A program made the translations under genes and the position numbers. A model generated the notes under the pieces. The model did no database searches. It saw nothing but the letters and a program-made list of their open reading frames with translations, and had not been told where the DNA came from. A stretch of DNA of 64,000 bases, from contig OZ037886.1 of NCBI GenBank assembly GCA_964035575.1, forward strand, positions 248,001-312,000. The letters are read 5' to 3'. This document shows, one piece after another, positions 19,982-29,561 of this stretch (positions are counted from its first letter, which is position 1; every line of letters begins with the position of its first letter). The DNA is from Rhynchopus sp. YZ270_cl-10. Lineage: Eukaryota; Euglenozoa; Diplonemea; Diplonemida; Diplonemidae.

Positions 19982-20296
19982 TTAAAATAGGTCAAAAAAA
20001 ATTTTTCGCCGGAGAGAAGCTAGTTCGTGGGGGTGAATCCCTGGTACTGAGTGATAAAAAAAATTTTGCGATTTGCGCGTGATACCTTCCCCAGCACTAA
20101 TACCAGCAAAACGATGGAGAATTTCAGCAATCCCCCCCTCACTGAGGATCTCTTTGTGCTGTTTAATCAAACAGATGTACAAGAGAGAGGCATCTGTCAT
20201 ATGAGACTTCATCCTTAGTTTGATTATTTTCAATAAACTAAACCGTCTCTCTGCCTCCACCGAGGTTGAAGATAGAGTTGACACGAGTAGTGACAC
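19982..20296 (-). pseudogene. hAT-family transposase C-terminal remnant
   Basis: The frame encodes STSVEAERRFSLLKIIKLRM followed by KSHMTDASLLYICLIKQH. This is the conserved hAT C-terminal dimerisation motif (S-V-E-R-x-F-S-x-L-K-x-I-K-x-R-x-R-x-x-M-x-D). There is no start codon in good context, and no DDE or BED zinc-finger part is visible upstream, so this is a fragment of a dead DNA transposon. Confidence 0.75.
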
Positions 20297-20854
20297 CTTC
20301 AGCTGACTGCAGGATTGAGGAGCGAGCGGGAGTGCTGGGGAAACTTCCTCTCACGGCAGGCGGGTTTGCGGATGATTTTGAGTACAGTGGACACCCCCTC
20401 TGCGACCCCCCCTCCGGGGGGGGTCGACAGGGTGGTGGGGAGAAATGTCTCTCTTTTTTTTTTTTCTCCCTTTTTTCTTTATTTATTTATTTATTTATAC
20501 AGGGTTTCGCCCCGGTGGGGCGAAGCCCTGGGGCGAAATAAAATGTCATTTTTTCAGGAAAAGATTTTTTTAACGAAAAAAATTTTTTTTCGCCCCGGGG
20601 CGAACGCCCTGATTTTTTGATTTTTTGACAAGGCGCTGGCCCATACAAAATGCACTGGTGGTACAGAAAATGACTGGGGAATTAACTCTAGATGCTCAAA
20701 ACAGCCCAATTCTTGCTTTTTTTGACTTTTTGGTCCCAGAAGGACCTAGGGTGTAGTGAGCAGGCCTCAAAAACACTTGTGAAAAAAAATTTTTGGGATT
20801 TTTTTTTGAGATTTTTTCAAAAATCGACTTGTTTTTGGTAAAAATCACGAAATT

Positions 20855-21010
20855 TTGGGTTCGCGGAACCGCGTTTTAGACCCCCCTAGATGCTCAAAAG
20901 TGCCAAATTTTGCTTTTAATGGCCTCAAATCGTCGAAATTAGCCCAATATAGGGGCAAAAAAAAAAAATTCGAGGGTCTAGGTATGGAGAGCGAGCACCT
21001 TAGAAGCGTC
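20855..21010 (+). repeat. Diverged relative of the fold-back element arm
   Basis: Matches 38290-38452: CGTTTTAGACCCCCC, then AGATGCTCAAAAGTGCCAA, then GGCCTCAAATCGTCGAAAT, then TTCGAGGGTCTAGGTATGG, with scattered differences. It has no partner arm here. Confidence 0.8.
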
Positions 21011-21037
21011 GTAGGCAACCCGTGTTTTTTGTGTATA

Positions 21038-21117
21038 AATAGTACCCGGTCAAAATGCCGGTCAAAATGGGCTGCCGGTCAAATTACATACCCTATTTTG
21101 ACCGGGTACTATTTGTA
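21038..21117. repeat. Inverted repeat with GACCGG
   Basis: ATAGTACCCGGTCAAAAT on the left and ATTTTGACCGGGTACTAT on the right form a perfect 18-bp stem around about 40 bp of GCCGGTCAAA repeats. Confidence 0.75.
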
Positions 21118-21336
21118 CACAAAAATACCCGATTTTTTCGGGAATTTTTGACAACACACTGGTTGAGTTACCGGTCAGAACCGGTCAAATTACATACCCC
21201 CCAATGGGGCATTTTTTTTTTTTTTTGTATCAACAATCACCCAACTGAGGGGAGGATCCATGAATAGAAAGCAAAAAAGAAGAGTAATAAGCTTTTGCAG
21301 AGTCGGAGAGATGTACAAAAAAACAATAAAAAAAAA

Positions 21337-21416
21337 GTGAAGTTGATAGTGCAAAACGCCTCTGGGACGCAGGCACATAGAAGACACTCCTCGGGTTATC
21401 GAACCCCGGAGTGTTG
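21337..21416 (+). repeat. Family F repeat, long form with second hairpin
   Basis: GTGAAGTTGATAGTGC then GCCTCTGGGACGCAGGC, followed by a perfect stem ACACTCC/GGAGTGT around a GGGTTATCGAACCCC core. Confidence 0.75.
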
Positions 21417-21728
21417 CAAAAAAAAATCAAAGAGAACGGTTGAAACATGCCAAACACATCCTCTTTTCTGCCTCAACCAATTTAAGAAACACTGTATGTT
21501 CGTAAGACGAATCCAAGCTATAGCCTTGAGATGCAAACCCTCAGACAGCTCCCCCTGTCTCTGTCCCCTTGGCGCCAAGAAATATTATCACGGCAGCCAC
21601 AAAAAAGGGAACGATTACAGGAAACTTTTTAACGTACACACAGTCATTCTCCCCCAACCTGCTTTGGATAAAAAAAGCAAGAAAATATTTTTAAAAAGCC
21701 ACGCACTCCAACACGTCTATGTAAAAAA

Positions 21729-21773
21729 AGAAGTTGAAAGTACAAAACGTCTCAGACCACCGGCGGACACAGG
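21729..21773 (+). repeat. Family F short repeat
   Basis: GAAGTTGAAAGTACAAAACG then TCTCAGACCACCGGCGG. Confidence 0.7.
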
Positions 21774-22053
21774 CCACTTTAAAATAGTATACAATGTGCA
21801 CATTCTTGAGACAATCACACCTACTCGGGGCTCTGCGTTCAAATGACACTCAAGAACTTTCTGTTCCCCTGGTTCGCCCAACTCTCCCCTCTTTTCTACC
21901 GGAGTTAATGCCCCCAACCCCGACTAAAAACACTCTGAGAAAAACGGCTCTCATCAAGCTCATGGAGTCTTCAATAAGAACAACCCGAAAACTGCGCGGT
22001 GGTCGGATCTGTTTTGTTTGCATATATATATATATATTTTTTTTTTGATTTTT

Positions 22054-22115
22054 TGATAAATTGTTGGAGTGTAGTTGCCTCGGTTGTGTTGCCACAGTTG
22101 TGCAATCTCCACTGT
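22054..22115 (+). repeat. Family A short repeat next to the 5-phosphatase stop
   Basis: A full family A unit. Its end lies only 4 nt past the stop codon of the minus-strand inositol 5-phosphatase gene, so it should form the start of that gene's 3' UTR. Confidence 0.85.
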
Positions 22116-22119
22116 TTTT

Positions 22120-23559
22120 TTAGACAAAATCATACCCTGCAATATCGTGCACGGTTGCGTACTCTAGACAACTCACCTTCTGCAGATCCACCGCACGCTC
22201 TGCCATCGCTACACTTGAACATTGAAGAAGGGGTGAGTCACGCCCTCGATCCGCTCTTCGATTGTCTCCTTGTCTTGACACTGCACCACCACCACCACCA
22301 CTACCCCCCGCTTCGTCCACACCTACGAAGCTTCCACCTAATTCATCTTGTGGTGTCGTCGGTGATGTGGATGAAAGCTCGCACATAAGCTCCTCATTGA
22401 TGCTTGGTACAGGGCGTGCCTTGCTCCGTTCTGCTAGAAGAGGTGACTCACTGCAAGCGCCTGCCTCGGTCTCCACATCGTCTATCAAATTCGCACCAGA
22501 CCTCACCCACCCAGAGGTGTACGAATAGTACAATATCCGGTCACAGTAAGACGGTTCTCTCTTCGTGCAGTATGCCGCCCCAGGCTGCTTCAAAAATTTG
22601 TACGTCGGGCACCATTTGATTTTGGGTTCCTTAAAATGATTAAAAACCCGTTTTTTGCGGATTTCCTGCAACAATTGATCGTCCGACCACAACACATCCT
22701 CTCTTTCATTGTGGCAAGCAGACGGGGTAACGATTTTCATGAGATTTTCAGACGACGTTTCGAGGCGATAATTTAAATCACCAAACCAGAATACATAGTC
22801 GTGGTCTAATGCCGTGTGCGGAGGGGCGGAGAAACGGAGGGTGTCAAGGATTTTATCGTGGTCTAGGTTTCGTCTTTCTATGGCCACCTTCTTTGCTGCG
22901 AGGTGGCAGTTAATGAAACACAGTGCGGTTGACGTTCCGGTACGTGGGTTGTTGAAGGCGAGACGTGCTGAGGTTGCCCCTTTGTTGCCACATAGACCCC
23001 AACACATTCCTGCTGTGACACATCGTGTCTCCACAGTCACCTCCTGCTCAACAGAGAGCTCATCTAATACAAACACCAATAGAAGCAACCCCATCAGCTG
23101 CTCCTCAACCAAGAGTGTATATCCGTCTAGGGCGTCAGCGATCCTTTCGGACCAGGCAAGACCCTTTGCAGAGAACGATGTGCAACAGCCCAGAAGCATA
23201 GCCCAGAAGGACATATCCACCTCTTGCAGGCCGATTGCCACAACGCTGGGTCGGTTGATATGGCGGTGTGGGAGAAAGTGTTTTTGGTTGGACGTCCGCT
23301 GCGCTTCCTCCGGCGTACACTGTGTGCATTGACAGGCATGCCCAAGAAGCCATTCACGCAATAAAAGGTTCGAAGCCGGCAACGACTCCCCCACATTCCA
23401 GCTGCATACCCGCACCAAAAGGTCCTGATATTGTACATCCCGCTCACGTCCAGTCTCAGAAAAAGACTCGTTTACAATGTACCCTTGAGAGGCGGCACCT
23501 TGCTCCAATAAATCATGCCCCTCTACATCGACCAAAAAATCTGTTGAATCTGAGCGCAT
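22120..23559 (-). CDS. Inositol polyphosphate 5-phosphatase
   Basis: A 479-aa protein with one inositol-polyphosphate 5-phosphatase (IPPc) domain covering about residues 45-400. It removes the 5-phosphate from phosphoinositides and/or soluble inositol phosphates. The family motifs appear in order: SWNVGE (53-58), GLQEV (110-114), GNKGA (191-195), INCHLAA (216-222), the signature WFGDLNYR (258-265) and the catalytic KREPSYCDRILYY (333-345). All known catalytic Asn, Glu, Asp, Asn and Cys-Asp-Arg positions appear present. The tail (about 400-479) is acidic, Gly/Ser-rich and has no recognised domain. There is no SH2, Sac1, RhoGAP or CAAX box, so the membrane recruitment route is not visible. Single exon. 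Confidence 0.93.
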   Translation of the reverse strand: MRSDSTDFLVDVEGHDLLEQGAASQGYIVNESFSETGRERDVQYQDLLVRVCSWNVGESLPASNLLLREWLLGHACQCTQCTPEEAQRTSNQKHFLPHRHINRPSVVAIGLQEVDMSFWAMLLGCCTSFSAKGLAWSERIADALDGYTLLVEEQLMGLLLLVFVLDELSVEQEVTVETRCVTAGMCWGLCGNKGATSARLAFNNPRTGTSTALCFINCHLAAKKVAIERRNLDHDKILDTLRFSAPPHTALDHDYVFWFGDLNYRLETSSENLMKIVTPSACHNEREDVLWSDDQLLQEIRKKRVFNHFKEPKIKWCPTYKFLKQPGAAYCTKREPSYCDRILYYSYTSGWVRSGANLIDDVETEAGACSESPLLAERSKARPVPSINEELMCELSSTSPTTPQDELGGSFVGVDEAGGSGGGGGAVSRQGDNRRADRGRDSPLLQCSSVAMAERAVDLQKVSCLEYATVHDIAGYDFV

Positions 23560-23654
23560 AATAAGACCGCTTTAATGAGGAAAGGGGAAAGAGAATTGGG
23601 GAAAGAAGAGACAGAAAGAAAGCGGGGTGAGAGGGGGGGGTAAAGGGTGTATTA

Positions 23655-23710
23655 GGGGGTGGGGGTGGGGGTGGGGGTGGGGGTGGGGGTGGGGGTGGGG
23701 GTGGGGGGTC
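23655..23710 (+). repeat. (GGGGGT)n repeat, G-quadruplex-prone
   Basis: About nine tandem GGGGGT units just upstream (about 95 bp) of the minus-strand 5-phosphatase start. Nearly the same tract recurs at 24008-24058. Confidence 0.9.
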
Positions 23711-24007
23711 TCTCGATATATATAAGAGCAACAAGCAAAAAACGCAAATCCGAATAAAAAACCCTACCGCCCCAATCTTTTAATTTTTTGGCAAACACTA
23801 TGCGAAGTTAACGTACGGAGGGTGAGACCGGGGAAACACAAAAAATCCTGATGAGTGAGTGAATGATTTTTAATGAGTTTCCCCTGTTACCCTCTTCCAA
23901 CCTTGCAGATGCAAGTGGACAATAAACATGCAGGACGCGAAGCCTAAAATATATAATCGAGAGACCCCCAAGACGCAGCAGAGCTGCTTAAACAAGTTTA
24001 CTAGGGA

Positions 24008-24058
24008 GGGTGGGGGTGGGGGTGGGGGTGGGGGTGGGGGTGGGGGTGGGGGTGGGGG
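24008..24058 (+). repeat. (GGGGGT)n repeat, second tract
   Basis: About eight tandem GGGGGT units, same strand as the tract 350 bp to the left. Confidence 0.9.
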
Positions 24059-24282
24059 GAGGGAGGTTGTGGAATCTCCCTGCCCCCTTGCTTCCCCACA
24101 AAAAAAAAATTAAAAAAGTCCCCCCCTCTGTTGGTGCGAAGTAATGTGAGAGGTGGGTTTGGAGGGGGTTGGGGAACAGAAGAAATTTGGATAAGACTGG
24201 TGTTCGTGACCCCCCACCCACTGTTTCGTATTTGCATTGCTTCATTAGGGTGTACTCTCTGTGGTAAAAATTGAAAAGAAAT

Positions 24283-24404
24283 AAATTGACTTGAATACAA
24301 AGCCCTCATGACAGTGTACCTTTGGTATATGACCGGGGTGCACCGGGGGGTGGACACCCAACCATGCAACATTACATCCATTTTTTCGTGGTTTACATCT
24401 GATA
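24283..24404 (+). repeat. Family B repeat, full form
   Basis: About 120 bp: TTGACTTGAATACAAAGCCC, then CAGTGTACC, TTTGGTATATGACCGG, GGGTGGACACCCAACC, ending CGTGGTTTACATCTGATA. TGGACACCCA contains a hairpin. Seven copies in the window, all with this orientation. Confidence 0.85.
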
Positions 24405-24444
24405 AGCCCCTGCTCCCGCTTCTGAGCAAGGAAAGGAAAAGTTG

Positions 24445-24480
24445 AATTGATGAATGTGCCTCTCGTGCAACACACATTTA
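24445..24480 (+). repeat. Family H hairpin repeat
   Basis: TGATGAATGTGCCTCTCGTG then CAACACACATTT. GTGC/GCAC-type stem with a CTCTCGT loop, but the outer stem is partly lost. Confidence 0.7.
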
Positions 24481-24500
24481 AAAGAAGAAAGAAAAGTTTC

Positions 24501-24570
24501 TAAGATGATCCTAAGACTCTCATTGCTTCGTCACCTTGATCACATTCGTCGCGCAGCAACAGCTGCGCTG
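24501..24570 (+). repeat. Family C repeat, long form
   Basis: TAAGATGATCCTAAGACTC, GTCACCTTGATCACATTCG, then CGCGCAGCAACAGCTGCGC, the last part being a hairpin. Confidence 0.8.
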
Positions 24571-24639
24571 TAAAAGACATGCTTGAACAGTGTTGAAGGC
24601 CTCAGAGGAAACGAAAGGCTTAACTACTACGGGGAATAA

Positions 24640-24675
24640 GTTGACTTGAAATACAGCGCGCTGACAGTGTACCTG
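24640..24675 (+). repeat. Family B repeat, truncated
   Basis: GTTGACTTGAAATACAG then CTGACAGTGTACCTGAC; the match ends there. Confidence 0.7.
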
Positions 24676-25263
24676 ACAAAGGCGGAACTGCTTCAAGGGG
24701 AACGGTAATGTTGTGTTCTAATGTGTTTTTTTTTTTTTTTGTTTGTTTTTCCAGAATGCATCCAAAGAACCGTTCTGTCAATGGCTAGAACATTACAGCC
24801 ACCATGGGGAAACAAAGAGGGAGAAGAAAGGAAGAACGAAGCAAATAACCAGAGTGGGGATAACGGGGTGCGCATTCCTTCGCACTGGGAACGCGCAATA
24901 TCATATTGGGGATATCATGTCGGTATTTTTCTTTTTTTTTTTTTTTTTTTTTTTTTTGAAAACTTTGTCAGGCTCTCCGCTAGGATTTCCGATTTTGAAA
25001 ATATTCTGTTGATGGTCCACGTTGGTGGGGTACATGCTTGCGCCGCAGGCGCACGGTACGCAACTTTTTTTTTTACCAACGCCCGAATTTGACTTTTTTG
25101 GGACGTTTGAGCACTCACCTCTCCATATCTTCTTCTCCTGAGCTTTTTTGACAGGTAGAACGGGTCTGAACCACTTAGCAGAACTTTTTTTTTTTTTCTT
25201 TTTTTCCCCATTTTCAAAAAGTTCTGTTGACAATCAACAGAACTTTAGTACCTAGCGGAGTGC

Positions 25264-25310
25264 CTGAACTTTGTATTAGTGTAACACCCGAAGACGAGCA
25301 CCACTATACT
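25264..25310 (+). repeat. Family D short repeat, diverged
   Basis: TTTGTATTAGTGTAACACCCG then GAGCACCACTATAC. It is preceded by a TTGACAATCAACAGAACTTT piece that may be a family E remnant. Confidence 0.65.
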
Positions 25311-25838
25311 AAACGCTTTTAAGTAACTGATGTGTCCTTTTCTTTCTTTTCTTTTTTTATTTTTTTTTTACTTTCGGCACCTTCCTTCGCTTCTTAGTGT
25401 GAAAAAGTTGCGTGTAAACGCACTTTTGTTTTCTCCCCCCCCATCTCACACAAAGCGAAACACCAATCTTGACAAATTATTTTTCGAAGGATATTGTATT
25501 TAATCCCTCTTGAAGTAGATACCGCACCCTTGGATGCAGGCACATTCAATACAACAACTCTGGAACAAAGTCCATCCTTTGGTCCATCATTTCTACTCCT
25601 TTATACTCAAAACACCCAAATACTCACTCAAAAAAACCCTCCGGAGGCTAGTATTATGAAACTTCAATCAAAAGCCCACACCCACATGGCAGCCGTTTTG
25701 GCATTTGGTACTTTGTGTATTAGCACACAATTGCCTTTGAGAGGCAGGTAGCTGAGTACAAAAGAATAAAGGCGTTTTGCAAGTGGGTGTAAAATAAAAG
25801 TTAACATCAGCGTTTTCTCCATTTTGCACGCCCCTTTT

Positions 25839-26630
25839 TCATTGAAAAGACACAAATATGACCAGCGCTGCCATTACTGCCGCGAAGAGAAGGGCTAATG
25901 CGACGACCGCTTTTCGCTCACGTATTTTGCGTTCGCGACGTGCGTCTTGTGTTTCAGAGTCAAATGCATCGCTACAGAGTTCACCCGCTTGGGGTAGGCC
26001 GTTGCCTCCATCCCCAGCGGCACTGCAGGCGTTCCGTGCGTCTTCTTCATCCCCAGCTTCGTCGTCGTCTTCCTCGTCTCCCCCAGCGGAAATTGAGATA
26101 TTTTGCACACTATTTTCTCTTTCCGTCTCAATCGTCGCTGCGACAGCTGTGGTTGACAGTGTATTATCAACGGCCTCCTTTGACGCTGTTGACAACGCTG
26201 TTTCACAGGTTTTTGACGTTGTTTCCTTCTTCGCTGACTTCCCTGACCTCCCCGACTTCACCGAACCAGCATCAGGATACAAATGCGATAAGGTTGTTGG
26301 GAGCGAGGACGTAGCGGAGTGCTGTTCTGGTGTCAGATTGCTTGCATCTGAGGTTCGGGCCAGATTTGGGAATAGGTTTGCGCATGAGGCGAGCCCGGTG
26401 TGGTGGGTCAGTTGCGATTTGTAAGTCATAGTATCGAGACGTGTATCGAGACGTGGTGCGCACGTACGTTGCCGTGAGTCCACAGTAATGTGCGATTCGG
26501 ATGGTGGGGACAACGGGGTGTTGCGTTTCTCCAGCTCGTACATCCATTCGTCACGCGAAGCACCAGACTCATCCTCCATAAGCGAAGCACATCGAGGTTC
26601 TGATCCATCAATACTACTTCCAGCCCTCAT
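25839..26630 (-). CDS. Tail-anchored acidic protein, hypothetical
   Basis: From the first ATG (26630) this encodes 263 aa. It is mostly low-complexity, Ser/Thr/Ala-rich, with a strongly acidic stretch (GGDEEDDDEAGDEEDAR) at about residues 185-200. The C-terminus is a basic cluster (RRERKIRERK) followed directly by one hydrophobic helix (AVVALALLFAAVMAALVIFV) and only two or three further residues. That is the pattern of a tail-anchored membrane protein with its bulk in the cytosol, as in SNAREs and many organelle-contact proteins. No SNARE heptads or other domain are visible, so its role is unknown. Confidence 0.75.
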   Translation of the reverse strand: MRAGSSIDGSEPRCASLMEDESGASRDEWMYELEKRNTPLSPPSESHITVDSRQRTCAPRLDTRLDTMTYKSQLTHHTGLASCANLFPNLARTSDASNLTPEQHSATSSLPTTLSHLYPDAGSVKSGRSGKSAKKETTSKTCETALSTASKEAVDNTLSTTAVAATIETERENSVQNISISAGGDEEDDDEAGDEEDARNACSAAGDGGNGLPQAGELCSDAFDSETQDARRERKIRERKAVVALALLFAAVMAALVIFVSFQ

Positions 26631-27060
26631 CCTCCCAAAAGGGGCTAGCAAAAACGATTACCTAAACGGCCTAAGCACATTGTTAATGGGGAGCGAAGGT
26701 GGTGGTGTGGGTGAGAAGGGGGGGTTTCCTGTGAGGTGATGGGGAAGGTTATTCAGGTACTTCAGTAGAATGGAGAAGCTTTGTTCAAACAAAAGGAACT
26801 ATTCTTGATTTTGTAGTGCATTTTTTTTTCCAAAATATTTTCGGGGGGGAAAAACCCCCCACAACAATTTTTTTTTTAATGCGGAAGCATTTCATTTTCT
26901 TTGTTGATACTTTTTCTATACTGAGTATGGGAGATGGGGGAGGGGGAGGAACGTATCGCCAACTTCTCTTTTTTCTCACCCCAAAAAAAATGGTTTAACA
27001 CAGTATTCTTCAAATGGAAAGAAGAGAAAAAAAAAATCTGACACTCTCTACTCAACCCCC

Positions 27061-29193
27061 TTATGCCATAAACGTCTTTTGCCTCGGGAGGTATCGTGGT
27101 TTGCTACCGCTCTGCGGTGCGCGCGCCATCACCGCTTTGACGGCCCAGTCTGCAAGCGGCGCGGTACCTCCAGCGCTGCGTTTCTCCCCCTCCTCCTCCT
27201 CACACACCCCCTTTCGCTCTTCATCACAGTGTTTCACCCCACTGTCTGCAGGTAACCCTGTCTCGCCTATCATGGTAACACCGTCTGCTGCTAACACATT
27301 TTTTTTATACCCCTCATCTACACCTAACGTTGTGTTTGTCATTCTCTCATGAGACAAAATCGATGCAAGAGGAGTATGTGCTGCCCTCTGTACCTCTTCT
27401 GCAACCGTGCGCGCCGTGGAGGGGCGTGGTTTGTGGCGTGGCAGCGCTTCCTCTTGGAGAACCTCTGTCTGACCAAACATTATCCGTTGAAACGCAAGAA
27501 GCTTTTGCCCGCTTTTCTCTTCGCATTGCCTAAGAAGATCTAATGGGTGCGAACCGGTACTATCCCCTTCGGCGATACCAAGGGTGGTTGCAGTAGGGGA
27601 ATACCAGGTAATATGCTCGGAAGAGCGTGCCTGCATGCTGGCAACAGTGTTGGAAACGCAGGCGATATCTTCCCTGAGTTGTCTGGTACGTAGTGCATGG
27701 TGTTTTGCGGAAGGGTTCAGTGTGTCTTGGCATAGCGCAAGCTTCATTTCTTCGCTTTGCAGCTCGCTTGCAAGAAGATGCGCGGAATTCTGCTTTTTCG
27801 AGCAAAGGTCGCCACAAAGAAGAAACATTCCCTGAAAGATCGTATGATACTTCTCGTGAAGTGCATGAATCTTCTCATCAATGCTAATTTTAATTGAAGA
27901 AAAAAACGTTTCTCCAGAGGCAGTGAGATTGTCGAGGAAGCGTCTGAAATATTTAAAGAGCTTGGAATGATCTGCACCCTGCTGAATACCTTCTTGGAGA
28001 AGCGTGGTTCGGGTTTTCGTGAAGGACATTGCGGCGTTATAGTGGGCAATGTTTTGCTCTCTGTTTTGGATAGATGAGAGTTTTTCGGCAAGAAAGGCTC
28101 TCCTCTCTGCTTCTAGTGCCTTAGACCGGGTTTCCAATAACGCGATTTGTTGTTGTACTCTTTGCTGCGAAATATTGTTTTCTGCAAGCTGAGCATCCAA
28201 CGTTGTACCTTCCTTTGAAAAATGAACAAACGAATCCTCATATTTCTTCGATATTTCCGTTGAGAAGACCTCTAAATTCACCAAATCTTCTTCACAACCC
28301 CCTCGAAACTCATCAATCTGTCGAACAAAATCATCAAACAAACACGACTTATTTTTCAAATCGATTTCAATCCTCCGCTGCTCATTTGAAACCGCGGTGG
28401 ACAGCTCTGTAAACTTTTCGATATTCCCTGAAATCGCTTGGCAACACCGTTCTTCTGTTCCGATAATCGTATGGTATGAGTACTCTACTTCGTCTACCCT
28501 TCCTTCGGCTGCTAAGGAACGGTGTACATCGCGGGCTTCCGTAGCGTCGAATGTGAGGCGTGCGATAGCCTCCTTGTAGTGTTCCAGATCACGCCGGAGG
28601 ATGGAGAGCTCAGAGTCTTCTTCCGATGCAGCCGCACCCCCTGAGCTTACTACCTCAGCAACGATCTTTAGGGCCTCTCGCAAAGGCCGTGTTGCCACCA
28701 AATACGACGGCGGTTCAACCCCCTGCAACGCATTCCCACCATACACCTTCTCCAACAGCTCCCTAGGCTCCACCAAATCCTTCAATCCCTTTTGCAGTGA
28801 ATCAGCAAAAATGGCATGGCCTGCTCCAGGACGGCTTAATGAAAAATCAATGATACATTGAAGATCATTCAAAATCCCGGAAAAATCGGCGGAAATGGAG
28901 GAAGAAGAAGAAGAGGAGGAGGAGGCTGGCCGTTTCGGGGTCAATCCTTTGACCAGTTGTATCGACGCTGCGAGGAGTTCTTGGGTGTTAGGGGGGTCTT
29001 TGAAAAGATTCCCGGATGGGGTATTGTTCAATGCGGAAATGATATCGCTTGATTCGGCGATTTTGGCGGTAATGTCACGCCAAGAATCGCGTGTGTGATA
29101 ATAGTTGTCAAGCAAGGTAGTGATGTCAGACTCGATAGCATGGCTTCTCTGCCGAAGCTGTTCATAAGCAGAGCTGGAGGTGGGATAAGGCAT
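27061..29193 (-). CDS. Long coiled-coil protein, hypothetical
   Basis: From the first ATG (29193, context acacaATG) the frame encodes 710 aa, beginning MPYPTSSSAYEQLRQRSHAI. The region of about residues 170-560 is rich in Glu, Gln, Lys, Arg, Leu and Ala with heptad-like spacing (for example RVQQQIALLETRSKALEAER), typical of a long coiled coil. A poly-Ser run lies near residue 95. The last 90 residues are not coiled-coil and are Thr/Lys/Gly-rich. No motor, GTPase or membrane segment is seen. A cytoskeletal, basal-body or tethering role would fit the shape, but nothing in the sequence decides it. Confidence 0.85.
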   Translation of the reverse strand: MPYPTSSSAYEQLRQRSHAIESDITTLLDNYYHTRDSWRDITAKIAESSDIISALNNTPSGNLFKDPPNTQELLAASIQLVKGLTPKRPASSSSSSSSSISADFSGILNDLQCIIDFSLSRPGAGHAIFADSLQKGLKDLVEPRELLEKVYGGNALQGVEPPSYLVATRPLREALKIVAEVVSSGGAAASEEDSELSILRRDLEHYKEAIARLTFDATEARDVHRSLAAEGRVDEVEYSYHTIIGTEERCCQAISGNIEKFTELSTAVSNEQRRIEIDLKNKSCLFDDFVRQIDEFRGGCEEDLVNLEVFSTEISKKYEDSFVHFSKEGTTLDAQLAENNISQQRVQQQIALLETRSKALEAERRAFLAEKLSSIQNREQNIAHYNAAMSFTKTRTTLLQEGIQQGADHSKLFKYFRRFLDNLTASGETFFSSIKISIDEKIHALHEKYHTIFQGMFLLCGDLCSKKQNSAHLLASELQSEEMKLALCQDTLNPSAKHHALRTRQLREDIACVSNTVASMQARSSEHITWYSPTATTLGIAEGDSTGSHPLDLLRQCEEKSGQKLLAFQRIMFGQTEVLQEEALPRHKPRPSTARTVAEEVQRAAHTPLASILSHERMTNTTLGVDEGYKKNVLAADGVTMIGETGLPADSGVKHCDEERKGVCEEEEGEKRSAGGTAPLADWAVKAVMARAPQSGSKPRYLPRQKTFMA

Positions 29194-29503
29194 TTGTGTT
29201 GGCAAAAAAAAGAAATATTTTTTTCCTATGCAAAATACCACGTTGTGGAGGAGGAGGAGGGGCAAGGGGGGGGGGGAAGGAAACCTGTGGTAAAATGGTG
29301 AAGGTGTGAGATGAAATGTGTTAAGAGATGAGAAGCGGGGGGTTTTTCATTTTTTTTTTTTTGCTGTTTGAAAAAAAGGGGGTCAACAAGGGGAGGGTTT
29401 TTTGGAAGCGGTCATGGAAATGAAGTCGCGTGGGGGTGGGTGGTGTCGCCGAATGAGAGGGAATTACGGCAGGGCGCCGAAGAAAGAAAGAAAAATGAAA
29501 GAT

Positions 29504-29540
29504 TGTAAGATGAATGTGCCTCGTGCATACACATCTTTGA
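29504..29540 (+). repeat. Family H hairpin repeat
   Basis: AAGATGAATGTGCCTCGTG then CATACACATCTTT. Outer stem AAGATG/CATCTT and inner stem GTGC/GCA. One CT of the loop is missing. Confidence 0.8.
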
Positions 29541-29561
29541 AAAAAAAGGGGGGGAATGGTT

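Larger units (their letters stand above)
19166..21202. mobile_element. Possible DNA-transposon mosaic with GGGGGGTATGTAA ends
   Basis: The left end reads GGGGGGTATGTAA and the right end is its complement (TTACATACCCCCC). GACCGG-type sequence lies inside both ends. AAT flanks both sides, a possible 3-bp target duplication. It contains the hAT remnant and a piece related to the fold-back element, so it may be several nested insertions rather than one unit. Confidence 0.4.
18764..22119. other. 3.3-kb gene-free, transposon-rich stretch
   Basis: No intact gene. It holds a hAT transposase remnant, a fold-back-element relative, a GACCGG inverted repeat near 21038-21117, a GC-rich hairpin at about 20503-20610 (GGGTTTCGCCCCGG / CGCCCCGGGGCG), two family F copies and one family A copy. 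Confidence 0.65.

Noticed and set aside
21380-21420. tRNA-like GGGTTCGATAACCC sequence on minus
   Set aside because: It is the loop of a perfect ACACTCC/GGAGTGT hairpin within a family F repeat; no acceptor, D or anticodon arms at the right distance.
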